Both the position numbers and the translations under genes were made by a program. Positions 16,590 to 25,445 of a stretch of DNA of 64,000 nucleotides are shown here, one piece after another. The stretch comes from Pseudomonas frederiksbergensis (GTDB lineage Bacteria; Pseudomonadota; Gammaproteobacteria; Pseudomonadales; Pseudomonadaceae): the NCBI RefSeq assembly GCF_003732275.1, contig NZ_MOBM01000015.1, positions 130,906-194,905 on the forward strand, read 5' to 3'. Numbering within the stretch: position 1 is the first letter of the stretch; every line of letters starts with the position of its first letter. The notes beneath the pieces were generated by a model that saw only the letters and a list, made by a program, of their open reading frames with translations, had not been told where the DNA came from and did not search any database.

Positions 16590-18458
16590 TTGAAATTTTC
16601 CAGGCTGTTTATCGCTGTTGCGTCGACAACGGCATTTTCCTGCATGGCGCTGGTGGGGTGTCAGACACAGGGTTCGACACCGGCTGACATAGTGATGCGC
16701 AACGGCTATATCTACACCGTTGATGGCAAGAACTCCGTGCAGCAGGCGATCGCCGTCACAGGCGGGAAGATCGTCTATGTCGGCAGCGATGAAGGCGTTG
16801 CTTCGTATATCGGCACGCAGACACAGCTGATCGATCTGGCGGGACGCATGTTGATGCCCGGCTTCGTCGATGCGCACATGCATCCGGGGGACGGCGGTCG
16901 CGCCATGACGTTGTGCGACCTGAAATACCAGACGATGACCCGCAAGGATTTCCAGGAAACCATTCAGGCGTGTCTGGATGCCGACAAGGGCAAGGGCCCG
17001 GATGTCTGGCTTGAAGTGGGCAGTTGGGACCGCATGGGCATGACCGGGCTCGACGGCGATCCCGACAAATCGACGCTGGACGCACTCAAGACCCATCGCC
17101 CGATTCAGGTCCGTTCCACCGACTTCCATACCGTGCTGACAAATTCTCGCGGCCTGGCGGTGGCAGGCATCAACAAGCACACGGCCAATCCGGGGGATGG
17201 CAAGTACGTGCGCGACAGCGCCGGCAACCCGACCGGTATCTGCGAAGACGGTGCCGCCGATGCCATGGCCGCCGTGGTGCCGCCGGCCAGCGACGCAGAA
17301 AAACTCAACCAGACCCGCGCGGCGCTCGATGCCATGCGCCAGCAAGGCATCACCAGCTTCTTCGATGCCTTGTCGGGGCCTGAAAATGGCAAAGCGTTTA
17401 CCACTCTGCAACAGTCGGGCGAACTGACTGCACGGGCCTTGCTGGCGATCAAACTCGACCCTGCCGCCGCCGCTGCAGACCCGGCGAAAACCATTGCCGA
17501 GGCCAAGGCACTGGCCAACATCTACGACCAGGGCGAAGCCAAAGTTGCCCCTGGTGTGAGCATGCGTCACGTCAAATTGTTCATGGACGGCATCATCAAC
17601 GCTCCAGCGGATACCGGGGCAATGTTGGCGCCGTACCTGCGCAATGCCGGCACCGATGCCGCGCCGAAGTGGGCACCTGGCAAGAATATCGGTGAGCTGT
17701 ATTTCCCGCCGCAAGTGCTCAATCCGCTGCTGTTGCAAGCGGTACAGGCCGGCCTCGATCCGCACCTTCACGCCACCGGGGACCGAGCGGTGCGTGACTC
17801 GTTGAACGGTATCGAATACGTGCGCCAGCAACTGCCTGACAACGGTTTTCGTCCGGCCATTACTCACGCCGAATCGGTGGACCCCGCCGACTATTCACGT
17901 TTCAAGGCGCTCGACGTGACCGCCAACATGTCGTTCCAGTGGGCCCAGCAGGCGCCGTCCACGGTCGACGGCACCAGCGATCATCTCGGCCCGGCGCGTT
18001 TTGCCCGCATGGAACCATCGGGCAGCATCAGCCGCGCTGGCGGCCGCGTCGCCTATGGCAGCGACTGGCCCGTCGACCCGCTCGACGAATTCCTGGCGCT
18101 GAAGATTGGGGTCACCCGTTCAGGCGATCCGCTGAACCCGCACAGCTATGGCCCCAAGTATGCCGGCAGGTTGAATGCCGACCCGGCGTTGTCGCGCACT
18201 GACGTGTTGCGCACCATCACTATCAACGCCGCCGAGCAGCTGAAACTGGACGCTGTCGTCGGTTCGGTCGAGGTTGGAAAATTCGCCGACTTGATCGTGT
18301 TGGACAAGAACTTCATGCAGGTGCCGGAGGATGAGCTGGGCCGAAACGCTGTGCTGCTGACGGTGGTCGGCGGCAAGGTCGTGTGGGCCAAGGCGCCGTT
18401 CGTTGGACTTGACCCGAAGGCGTTGTCACAAGCGTCCACATCCCGAATCGCCCAATAA
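16590..18458 (+). CDS. YtcJ-like metal-dependent amidohydrolase, lipoprotein
   Basis: This protein of ~622 residues has a lipoprotein signal (FSRLFIAVASTTAFSCMALVGC, lipobox ALVGC), so it is an exported, membrane-anchored hydrolase. The amidohydrolase superfamily metal site is seen as GFVDAHMHPGD (HxH), HATGDRAVRDSL, ITHAESV and GSDWPVDPL (Asp). The substrate is unknown for YtcJ proteins. The TTG at 16590 is preferred because GAGGTGAGG precedes it; a GTG nine bases upstream is possible. A second amidohydrolase starts 18 bases downstream, then a porin and a permease, all on the same strand. Confidence 0.88.
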   Translation: MKFSRLFIAVASTTAFSCMALVGCQTQGSTPADIVMRNGYIYTVDGKNSVQQAIAVTGGKIVYVGSDEGVASYIGTQTQLIDLAGRMLMPGFVDAHMHPGDGGRAMTLCDLKYQTMTRKDFQETIQACLDADKGKGPDVWLEVGSWDRMGMTGLDGDPDKSTLDALKTHRPIQVRSTDFHTVLTNSRGLAVAGINKHTANPGDGKYVRDSAGNPTGICEDGAADAMAAVVPPASDAEKLNQTRAALDAMRQQGITSFFDALSGPENGKAFTTLQQSGELTARALLAIKLDPAAAAADPAKTIAEAKALANIYDQGEAKVAPGVSMRHVKLFMDGIINAPADTGAMLAPYLRNAGTDAAPKWAPGKNIGELYFPPQVLNPLLLQAVQAGLDPHLHATGDRAVRDSLNGIEYVRQQLPDNGFRPAITHAESVDPADYSRFKALDVTANMSFQWAQQAPSTVDGTSDHLGPARFARMEPSGSISRAGGRVAYGSDWPVDPLDEFLALKIGVTRSGDPLNPHSYGPKYAGRLNADPALSRTDVLRTITINAAEQLKLDAVVGSVEVGKFADLIVLDKNFMQVPEDELGRNAVLLTVVGGKVVWAKAPFVGLDPKALSQASTSRIAQ

Positions 18459-18476
18459 AAACAAGAGAGTGTTCCG

Positions 18477-20219
18477 ATGCAACTATTCATTCCCAACCTG
18501 TTGGTCGCAGCCCTGGCCCTTTCCTCGGTGCAGGCCATGGCCGCCGCTGATCTTGTGCTGTTCAACGGCAAGGTCTTTACCGCCGAACCCGGTCAAGCAC
18601 TGGTTCAGGCCGTGGCGGTGCAAGACGGCAAGATTCTGAAAGTGGGCAGCGATGCCGAGATCAACGCCCTGGCCGATGCCCAGACGCAACGAATCGATCT
18701 GGCGGGCAAAGTACTGATGCCTGGAATGATTGATACCCATAGTCACCCGGTCGTTGCGGCCTTCAACAGCCAGGGGGCCAACTTGCTGGATGAAGTAAAG
18801 CCGTTGCCGGAACTCGAGCAATGGATGATCGAACAGGATGAAGCGGGGCGAGCACGAGCCGGTGACGTGATCAGTATTGCCGGGGTGAGTTCGGCCTATT
18901 GGGAGAAAAACCGCGAGCTCGGTCAGCGCTTCAATCAGGGACGCTGGGCGGACCAACCGGTAGTCCTCAGCGGGATTGACGGGCATACCGGCTGGGCCAA
19001 CAACGCGATGCTAAAGCGTCTGAAGATCGACGCGGCATTGGTAAAAGGTCTGTCGGAACAGGACCGCAGCTTCGTGGGGCACGCAGCGGACTTCACCCCC
19101 AACGGTTTGTTCGCCGAGTCACGCTGGGACAAGGTGCGCGGTCAGATCCCCGCGCCCGGCAACGAGGTCATGCTGAAGGCTGCCCGCGAGGCGGTGAAGG
19201 TCAATAATCAATATGGCGTTACCGCCTGGATGGACGCGGCAGCGAATGCCGGAGGTGGTGATTCGCTGTTCGATTTCCAGGCCACCGAGCAGAGTTACGG
19301 TGTTCTACCGCTTTACCGCGAACTGGCAGAGAAGGGCGAGCTCAACGCCCACGTCGCGGCACTGCTGCTGACCAACCCAAAAAGCCGGCCGGCCGATCTG
19401 GAAGTGCTGGCCAAGGTGATGAAGAAATTCGAGGGCGTGCCCAACCTGAGCTTCCCTGGCATCAAGGTCTTCGCGGACGGCGTTCTGGAGTTTCCGGGGC
19501 AGACGGCAGCGGTGATTGTTCCGTTCACCAACAGTCACAAAAACGGTCAGTTGCTGATCGACCCGGCACACTTTGGTGAATTGGTAGTCGCGGCGGAGAA
19601 GCGTGACTGGATTGTGCATATGCATGCGGTCGGCGACCGTGCCGTACGTGAGTCACTCAATGGTTTTGAATACGCGCGCAAGCTCAACCCGACACCGATG
19701 GCCCACAGCATTACTCACTTGCAACTGGTCAATCCAAAGGAGTTTCCGCGCTTCAAGCAGCTTGGCGTGATCGCTTCCATGCAGCTGCTGTGGGCTACCG
19801 GCGAGTCTTACACGGTGGAGTTGGTCAAACCGTATATCAGCGCGTTCGCTTACGGTTATCAGTATCCCGCCAGGTCCCTGCATAACGCCGGTGCGGTCAT
19901 CGCCGGTGGCAGTGACTGGCCGGTGTCCAGTCCCAATCCGTGGAACGCCATCGCTCAGGCCAGCACCCGCAAAGGGCCGCTGGGTGTGTTGAATGCCAAT
20001 GAAAGCATTGATCGCCAGACCATGTTCTACGCCTACACCCTCAATGCCGCCAAAGTCCTGCGGCTGGAGCAACAGATTGGCTCGCTGGCGCCCGGCAAAC
20101 AGGCCGATTTGATCATCCTCGACCGCGATGTGTTCAAGGTCAGCGATGACGAGCTGTTCGATACCAAGGTCCTGAAGACTTTCTTCGCTGGCAAGCAGGT
20201 TTACGCGCCCGCGTCCTGA
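18477..20219 (+). CDS. YtcJ-like amidohydrolase, secreted
   Basis: This 580-residue protein has a cleavable Sec signal (MQLFIPNLLVAALALSSVQAMAA) instead of a lipobox. The same metal-binding set is present: GMIDTHSHPVV, HMHAVGDRAVRESLNGFEYA, ITHLQLVNP and GGSDWPVSSPNPW. It is clearly a paralogue of the upstream gene, 18 bases away, so the two form one transcription unit. Exported YtcJ enzymes are thought to deacylate or hydrolyse cyclic amides, but the substrate is not known. Confidence 0.9.
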   Translation: MQLFIPNLLVAALALSSVQAMAAADLVLFNGKVFTAEPGQALVQAVAVQDGKILKVGSDAEINALADAQTQRIDLAGKVLMPGMIDTHSHPVVAAFNSQGANLLDEVKPLPELEQWMIEQDEAGRARAGDVISIAGVSSAYWEKNRELGQRFNQGRWADQPVVLSGIDGHTGWANNAMLKRLKIDAALVKGLSEQDRSFVGHAADFTPNGLFAESRWDKVRGQIPAPGNEVMLKAAREAVKVNNQYGVTAWMDAAANAGGGDSLFDFQATEQSYGVLPLYRELAEKGELNAHVAALLLTNPKSRPADLEVLAKVMKKFEGVPNLSFPGIKVFADGVLEFPGQTAAVIVPFTNSHKNGQLLIDPAHFGELVVAAEKRDWIVHMHAVGDRAVRESLNGFEYARKLNPTPMAHSITHLQLVNPKEFPRFKQLGVIASMQLLWATGESYTVELVKPYISAFAYGYQYPARSLHNAGAVIAGGSDWPVSSPNPWNAIAQASTRKGPLGVLNANESIDRQTMFYAYTLNAAKVLRLEQQIGSLAPGKQADLIILDRDVFKVSDDELFDTKVLKTFFAGKQVYAPAS

Positions 20220-20334
20220 CGACCGACCACCCGCCGGCACCACCGAAAAAAATGCTCCTGCTCCTCGCATTGCGAGGGGCTGGGCAACGCCGTGCCCGAA
20301 ATAACCCGCTGATCCATAAAAATAAGAGACTTGT

Positions 20335-21075
20335 ATGAACGTACGCTCAGCATTGACCCTTGCCAGCCTTGTATTGGCTCCCCTGACCAGCCAGGCACTG
20401 ACACTTAACGACAACTTCAGCCTGGACATGACCCTGGGCGTTGTCAGTGACTACCGCACGCGTGGCATTTCGCAAACCCAGGGAGATCCGGCGGTTCAGG
20501 CCGGCGCCACGCTGGTGCACAGCAGCGGCTTGTACATTGGCGCCTGGACCTCGAATGTCGATTTTGGCGGCCCATACAAGACCCGGCAGGAACTCGAGTA
20601 CTACGCGGGCTACTACTGGCAGGCGACCGAGGCAATCAGTCTCGATCTGGGGTACCTCAAGTACGACTATCCAAAGGAAGGCCAATTCAACATGAGTGAG
20701 GTCTACGCCATCCTTGACGTTTATGGCGTGAAGCTCGGCGCCAACTACTCAAACGATACGCCGAACTTCTTTGGCGAGGACCAGGACACCCTCTACACCT
20801 ACCTCAGCTACAAAATCGAATTGCCGGCCGAGGTCGGCCTGGACCTGCGTGTGGGGCGCAACGATGTCAAAGACCCGGCTTTCTGGTCCGCCAACGGTGA
20901 AAGCCGTGATGCCTACACCGAGTGGGAAGCCAAATTGACCCGTGATTTTGTGGGCCTGACCTGGGGACTCAGTTACATCGATACCGACCTGTCGAAAAGC
21001 GAATGCGCGAGCTGGTACGGCTATGGCGATCTCTGCACTGCCACCGTGGTAGCCAGTGCCAGCAAGGCCTTCTAA
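20335..21075 (+). CDS. TorF-family putative outer-membrane porin
   Basis: This 246-residue protein has a signal peptide (MNVRSALTLASLVLAPLTSQA). The beta-barrel pattern typical of the gcw_chp/TorF family follows: FSLDMTLGVVSDYRTRGISQTQGDPAVQAGATLVHSSGLYIGAWTSNVDF, then alternating aromatic strands (YYAGYYWQATEAISLDLGYLKYDY) and an aromatic end ASKAF. The probable role is outer-membrane uptake for the adjoining catabolic genes. It lies 115 bases after the second amidohydrolase. Confidence 0.88.
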   Translation: MNVRSALTLASLVLAPLTSQALTLNDNFSLDMTLGVVSDYRTRGISQTQGDPAVQAGATLVHSSGLYIGAWTSNVDFGGPYKTRQELEYYAGYYWQATEAISLDLGYLKYDYPKEGQFNMSEVYAILDVYGVKLGANYSNDTPNFFGEDQDTLYTYLSYKIELPAEVGLDLRVGRNDVKDPAFWSANGESRDAYTEWEAKLTRDFVGLTWGLSYIDTDLSKSECASWYGYGDLCTATVVASASKAF

Positions 21076-21086
21076 GCGTTAAAAAA

Positions 21087-21230
21087 CCCTGCCAGTCAGT
21101 TAACAGTCAAGCGATCAATTGTGGCGAGGGAGCTTGCTCCCGCTGGGCTGCGAAGCGGCCCCAAAATTCGGACAACAATGCGATTTTGCGACTGCTGCGC
21201 AGTCGAGCGCGAGCAAGCTCGCTCGCCACA
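21087..21230. mobile_element. REP block, family B, with one partial MITE end
   Basis: The REP arms are at 21121-21140 and 21211-21230 (GTGGCGAGGGAGCTTGCTCC... and the inverted GAGCGCGAGCAAGCTCGCTC). On the left GCCAGTCAGTTAA (21091-21103) matches the inner part of the 18-bp terminal repeat seen at 15471. The outer bases and the right end are lost. Confidence 0.65.
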
Positions 21231-21287
21231 AAACAGTATTCGACTTGAAACCCGTTGCCCGTCTGCCCCTCAGAAGAGAACACCGTA

Positions 21288-22700
21288 ATGACCAAGGTCA
21301 GCGATAGTCAGCAGCGAAGTCCCCTGATCGAGACACGTTCGATCGATTACATTCCCGAGGCCGAGCGTCATGGCAGCCTCTACAGCCAGTTCACCCTGTG
21401 GCTTGGCGCCAACCTGCAGATCACCTCGATCGTCACCGGTGCTCTGGCCGTGGTGCTGGGTGGCGATGTGTTCTGGTCACTGATTGGTTTGCTGATCGGC
21501 CAGTTGCTCGGCGGTGCGGTGGTTGCCCTGCATGCGGCACAAGGGCCGAAGCTTGGGTTGCCGCAGATGATCTCCAGTCGCGTGCAGTTCGGCGTCTATG
21601 GGGCGGCGATCCCGATTGTGCTGGTGTGCCTGATGTACCTCGGCTTCAGCGCCACCGGCGCGGTACTGTCGGGGCAGGCGATTGCCCAGCTGATCGATGT
21701 CAGCGACAGCGCCGGTATCCTGATTTTCGCCTCCTGCATCGCGTTTCTGACGATCTTCGGTTATCGGGTCATCCACTTGGTCGGACGGGTGGCGAGCGTG
21801 CTGGGCATCATTGCTTTCGTCTATCTGTTTACTCGATTGATGACGCTCAACGACATCGGTCTGCTGCTGGAAAATCGTCATTTTGGCTGGAGCACTTTCC
21901 TGCTGGCGGTGTCCCTTTCCGCTTCCTGGCAGATCGCGTTCGGCCCTTATGTGGCTGACTACTCACGCTACCTGCCGAGCAGGACTTCGTCCTGGAAGAC
22001 GTTCACCGCCGTAGGCCTGGGAACGGTGCTGGGCGCCCAGGCGTCCATGGTGCTGGGAGTGTTCGCCGCTGCGTTGGCGGGCACGAGTTTTCGCGGGCAT
22101 GAAGTTGCCACCATCGTCGGGCTGGGCAGTAGCGGCGTGATCGCCTCCCTGCTGTACTTGAGCGTGGTGTTCGGCAAGGTCACGGTGTCGACCCTCAACG
22201 CTTATGGCAGCTTCATGTGCGTGGCCACCATCATCAGCGGCTTGCGTCGTGGCTTCGAGATATCCGCCGGCAAACGCATGCTGTTTGTGCTGGCGATTGT
22301 CGGGGCGTCGACCGCGCTTGCGTTGCTGGGGCAGCACTCGTTTCTCACGACGTTCAAATATTTCATCCTGTTTTTGTTGACCTTCTTCACGCCGTGGAGC
22401 GCGATCAACCTGGTGGATTATTACTTCATCAACAAAGAGCGTTATGACATTCCCGCGTTGTCCGATCCGGCGGGGCGTTATGGCCGCTGGAATGTGTTGG
22501 GGATCAGCGTGTATGTCTTCGGTGTGCTGGTTCAGCTGCCTTTTGTCGACACTCACTTCTATTCCGGACCGATGGTCGCGCAGCTTGGCGGTGTCGATAT
22601 TTCCTGGATCGTCGGGCTGGTGGTGCCGGGCATTTTCTACTACTGGGTGGCCAGGACAACCGGGCTTGCCGTGTCGGTCGAAGGTAACTCGAAGGCTTGA
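21288..22700 (+). CDS. NCS1 family purine/pyrimidine-type permease
   Basis: This 470-residue inner-membrane protein has about 12 hydrophobic segments. The NCS1 signature is near the start: ARHGSLYSQFTLWLGANLQITSIVTGALAVVLGGD is typical of CodB/PucI relatives, and TFFTPWSAINLVDYYFINKERYDIPAL is the conserved late loop. It is a cation-linked importer of a nucleobase, hydantoin or vitamin. The ATG at 21288 is preceded by AGAAGAGAA. It follows the two amidohydrolases and porin and probably imports their product or substrate. Confidence 0.9.
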   Translation: MTKVSDSQQRSPLIETRSIDYIPEAERHGSLYSQFTLWLGANLQITSIVTGALAVVLGGDVFWSLIGLLIGQLLGGAVVALHAAQGPKLGLPQMISSRVQFGVYGAAIPIVLVCLMYLGFSATGAVLSGQAIAQLIDVSDSAGILIFASCIAFLTIFGYRVIHLVGRVASVLGIIAFVYLFTRLMTLNDIGLLLENRHFGWSTFLLAVSLSASWQIAFGPYVADYSRYLPSRTSSWKTFTAVGLGTVLGAQASMVLGVFAAALAGTSFRGHEVATIVGLGSSGVIASLLYLSVVFGKVTVSTLNAYGSFMCVATIISGLRRGFEISAGKRMLFVLAIVGASTALALLGQHSFLTTFKYFILFLLTFFTPWSAINLVDYYFINKERYDIPALSDPAGRYGRWNVLGISVYVFGVLVQLPFVDTHFYSGPMVAQLGGVDISWIVGLVVPGIFYYWVARTTGLAVSVEGNSKA

Positions 22701-22862
22701 ATGCCCCGTCGATCAGGGGCTGCAGAGCGGGCGCGGCGACAACTACCTTGTGTTCAAGCGTCTCCTATACTGATCCGCGTTGACAGGTTCAACGCAGATC
22801 CTGAAGGCCGTTGGAACAGCAGCCAGCGGCTTCCCTACGACTCAACAGTAAGGAGCACGAAC

Positions 22863-23516
22863 ATGGCAATCCGTATTGGCGACGAAGCACCGGACTTTAC
22901 CGTCGAAAGCACCGAAGGCCCGCTGCATTTCCACGAGTGGATCGGCGACAAGTGGGCGATCCTGTTTTCGCACCCCAAGGACTTCACCCCGGTATGCACC
23001 ACTGAGCTCGGCTACATGGCGGGGCTCAAGCCAGAGTTCGATAAACGCAACACCAAGATCGTCGGGCTCAGCGTCGACCCTGTCAGTAACCACAAGACCT
23101 GGGCCAAAGACATCGAAGAGACCCAGGGGCATGCGGTCAACTATCCGATGATCGGTGACGAGAACCTGGTGGTGGCGAAGCTCTACGACATGATTCATCC
23201 GAATGCCAGTGGCGGCGCGCGGACTGCCGTGGACAACGCTACGGTGCGTTCAGTGTTCATCATCGGGCCGGACAAAAAGGTCAAGGCGATGCTGATCTAC
23301 CCGATGAGTGCCGGGCGCAACTTCGATGAAGTGCTGCGTCTGCTCGACTCTCTGCAGTTGAACGCCAAGCACACCGTCGCCACCCCGGTGAACTGGCGTC
23401 CGGGCGAGGACGTGATCATTCCCACTTCGGTCTCCGATGAGGACGCCAGGAAGAAATATCCGGATGGCTTCAAAACGGTGAAACCATATTTGCGCACGGT
23501 GGCGCAACCGAAGTAA
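22863..23516 (+). CDS. 1-Cys peroxiredoxin (Prx6 type)
   Basis: This 217-residue peroxidase has the peroxidatic Cys45 in SHPKDFTPVCTTELGYMA and no other cysteine, so it is a true 1-Cys enzyme. The C-terminal Prx6 extension is present (ATPVNWRPGEDVIIPTSVSDEDARKKYPDGFKTVKPYLR). It reduces hydroperoxides in the cytosol. It is similar to Pseudomonas LsfA but not close enough for me to name it so. The ATG is fixed by AAGGAG eight bases upstream. A MITE follows directly. Confidence 0.94.
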   Translation: MAIRIGDEAPDFTVESTEGPLHFHEWIGDKWAILFSHPKDFTPVCTTELGYMAGLKPEFDKRNTKIVGLSVDPVSNHKTWAKDIEETQGHAVNYPMIGDENLVVAKLYDMIHPNASGGARTAVDNATVRSVFIIGPDKKVKAMLIYPMSAGRNFDEVLRLLDSLQLNAKHTVATPVNWRPGEDVIIPTSVSDEDARKKYPDGFKTVKPYLRTVAQPK

Positions 23517-23520
23517 CCGA

Positions 23521-23699
23521 TCCGTCCAGTCAGTTAAGCGTGATACTGAACTTGTGGCGAGGGAGCTTGCTCCCGTTGGACTGCGAAGCAGTCCCCCTCT
23601 TTTTGGGGATAAGGGGGGCCACTTCGCGACCCAGCGGGAGCAAGCTCCCTCGCCACAGGTTACTCATCGCTTGTTCTATCTCTTAACTGACTGGCACTA
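23521..23699. mobile_element. REP-carrying MITE, decayed left end
   Basis: The right end CTTAACTGACTGGCACTA (23682-23699) differs by one base from the perfect 18-bp end at 15609. The left end (23521-23538) keeps CCAGTCAGTTAAG. Inside is a family B REP block (23554-23657) with a GGGGGAAAAA-type hairpin centre. So the same ends carry a different REP family from that in the 15471 element. No clear target duplication remains; a REP remnant (CCCGCTCCCAC) follows on the right. Confidence 0.75.
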
Positions 23700-23734
23700 G
23701 AGCAGCCCGCTCCCACAACCCGCCTGCGGCGGGG

Positions 23735-24232
23735 CTACTCGTCCTCAAGTGCGAGTTCGCTCGGGTCGACCCCGCACATCTGGGCCAACACCTGAACCAC
23801 CAGGGCATGATCCTCACGCTGGGGCAGCCCTGAAACGGTGACGGCGCCAATGCACCCCACGCCCTTGACCAACACCGGGAAACTGCCGCCATGATCGGCG
23901 TAATCACGCAGCGGCAACCCCATCAAATCTTCGAGTGAATCGCCCTGAAGCTTAAAGGACAGGCCTACGCGGTATGAGCTGAGTTCCATCAGTTCTACGA
24001 CATTTCGCTTGCGTCGTGCCCAGTCGGCATTGCTGGCAGAGGTGCCTGGCATCGAGTAGAAAAACACCGTGTCCCGCGCCAGCCTGACCTCAATCGTGGC
24101 GCACACGCCTTGCTCCTCGCAGGCGGTTTTCAAACGGGTGCCCAAGTCCCAGGCCGTCGCTTTGTCGAAGCGCTCAAACTTCAGGGTTTCTTCCTGGAGC
24201 GCGATGCGTTGCAGGTCGGTTTTGATGTCCAT
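23735..24232 (-). CDS. UPF0303/HbpS-like heme-degrading domain protein
   Basis: This 165-residue soluble protein is of the UPF0303 (YBR137W-like, GlcG/HbpS fold) family. Conserved segments are FFYSMPGTSASNADWARRKRNVVELM, LRDYADHGGSFPVLVKGVGCIGAVTVSGLPQREDHALVVQVL. Relatives bind heme or small ligands; no enzyme role is settled. It lies 10 bases downstream of the LacI gene on the same strand, so it is cotranscribed with the regulator. Confidence 0.88.
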   Translation of the reverse strand: MDIKTDLQRIALQEETLKFERFDKATAWDLGTRLKTACEEQGVCATIEVRLARDTVFFYSMPGTSASNADWARRKRNVVELMELSSYRVGLSFKLQGDSLEDLMGLPLRDYADHGGSFPVLVKGVGCIGAVTVSGLPQREDHALVVQVLAQMCGVDPSELALEDE

Positions 24233-24242
24233 GATTTCTCCC

Positions 24243-25244
24243 TCATCCCTTTCGGGCGGTCGTACTGTGACGCACGGTTAATGTGAACGGCAGCACCACA
24301 TGGCGGTCCGGGATGGGCTTTTTTTCAATGAGGGCGATCAGCATTTCAACGGCTTTTTGGCCAAAGATTTCGGCGGGTTGCGCAATGGTCGTCAACGCTG
24401 GATCACAGTAGGCCGCGAACGGAATGTCATCGAAACCGACCAACGAAATATCGTCGGGTACCCGCAAACCCTGTTGTTTGATGCGCTTCAATGCACCGAT
24501 TGCCATTTCATCGTTTTCACAAAAGAACGCGGTCGGGCGGTCGGCCAAATCCAGCAGCATTCCCGCGCCATCAAAACCGGCCTGCAACGTGAAGTCTCCG
24601 TGGCAGACCAATTGCGGATCCGACTCGATACCGGCCTGATGCAATGCATCTTGATAACCGGCCACACGGTCGCGTGTGAGTGGGCTGCTTTTCGGGCCTT
24701 TGATCAGACCGATCCGGCGATGGCCCAGATCGATCAGATGCTCCGTCATGGCGTTGGCCGCCGCCCGGTTGTCGAGGCTGATCGTCGGATGCCGCCCGCC
24801 TTGAATCACCTCACAGGCGTTGACCAAGGGCGGTGACTCGCCGTGGGGGAAGGGCGATTCAAAAGGGTCGTAGGCGCGCAACTGAATCACGCCGTCGGCC
24901 TGGTGGGCATACACCAGCGCGGCAAATTCCCGTTCGATTTCCTCGCGGCCCTGGGTGTCGCACAGCAGCAGTCGGTAACCGGCCGCCTGCGCGGCCTGTT
25001 GGGCACCACTGATCACCCGTGCGAAAAACGTGTTGGCGATGGCCGGCACCAGAATCACCAGATTGCCGGTTCTGCGCGAACGAAACTGCACGGCCATGAG
25101 GTTCGGCCGGTAGCCGGCCTGTTCCACGGCTGCGTTGACCTTGTCTCGGGTTTCGGGGAGTACGCGTTCGGGCGACTTCAGCGTTCTGGACACGGTGGCC
25201 ACCGAAACGCCGGCCAGCCGGGCTACTTCACGGATATTGGACAA
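24243..25244 (-). CDS. LacI family transcriptional regulator
   Basis: This 333-residue repressor has an N-terminal LacI helix-turn-helix and hinge (SNIREVARLAGVSVATVSRTLKSPERVLPETRDKVNAAVEQAGYRPN), followed by a periplasmic-binding-like sensing domain (LVILVPAIANTFFARVISGAQQAA ... VPDDISLVGFDDIPFAAYCDPALTTIAQP). It is divergent from the oxidoreductase/isomerase/transporter genes, with a perfect operator between them. It probably responds to the sugar or nucleoside handled by those genes. Confidence 0.95.
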   Translation of the reverse strand: MSNIREVARLAGVSVATVSRTLKSPERVLPETRDKVNAAVEQAGYRPNLMAVQFRSRRTGNLVILVPAIANTFFARVISGAQQAAQAAGYRLLLCDTQGREEIEREFAALVYAHQADGVIQLRAYDPFESPFPHGESPPLVNACEVIQGGRHPTISLDNRAAANAMTEHLIDLGHRRIGLIKGPKSSPLTRDRVAGYQDALHQAGIESDPQLVCHGDFTLQAGFDGAGMLLDLADRPTAFFCENDEMAIGALKRIKQQGLRVPDDISLVGFDDIPFAAYCDPALTTIAQPAEIFGQKAVEMLIALIEKKPIPDRHVVLPFTLTVRHSTTARKG

Positions 25245-25376
25245 GACGACCTCGTTATCGAACCGGCAGATGTAAACGTGGCCGGCGAGCTTACCGCAGT
25301 CCGGCCGTGCGCTGAAATGACCTTCATTTTTAATCCCGGGTTTGACACCTGAAGTAACTGATCCTAAATTTCCGGC

Positions 25377-25398
25377 ATGATGTAACCGGTTACATCAT
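25377..25398. promoter_or_regulatory. Perfect 22-bp palindromic LacI-type operator
   Basis: The core TGATGTAACCGGTTACATCA, extended by one base on each side, is a perfect palindrome with a central CG, as expected for a LacI-family site (TGTAACCGGTTACA). It lies 48 bases before the oxidoreductase start and 133 bases before the lacI-type start. It is the likely site of autoregulation and control of the divergent operon. Confidence 0.88.
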
Positions 25399-25445
25399 AG
25401 TCAAAACCTGAGCGCTAATCCGCCCCGAACAAGAGAAAATTCGCG

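Noticed and set aside
16476..17867. Long minus-strand open frame opposite the first YtcJ gene
   Set aside because: Low-complexity His/Arg-rich translation opposite a conserved amidohydrolase.
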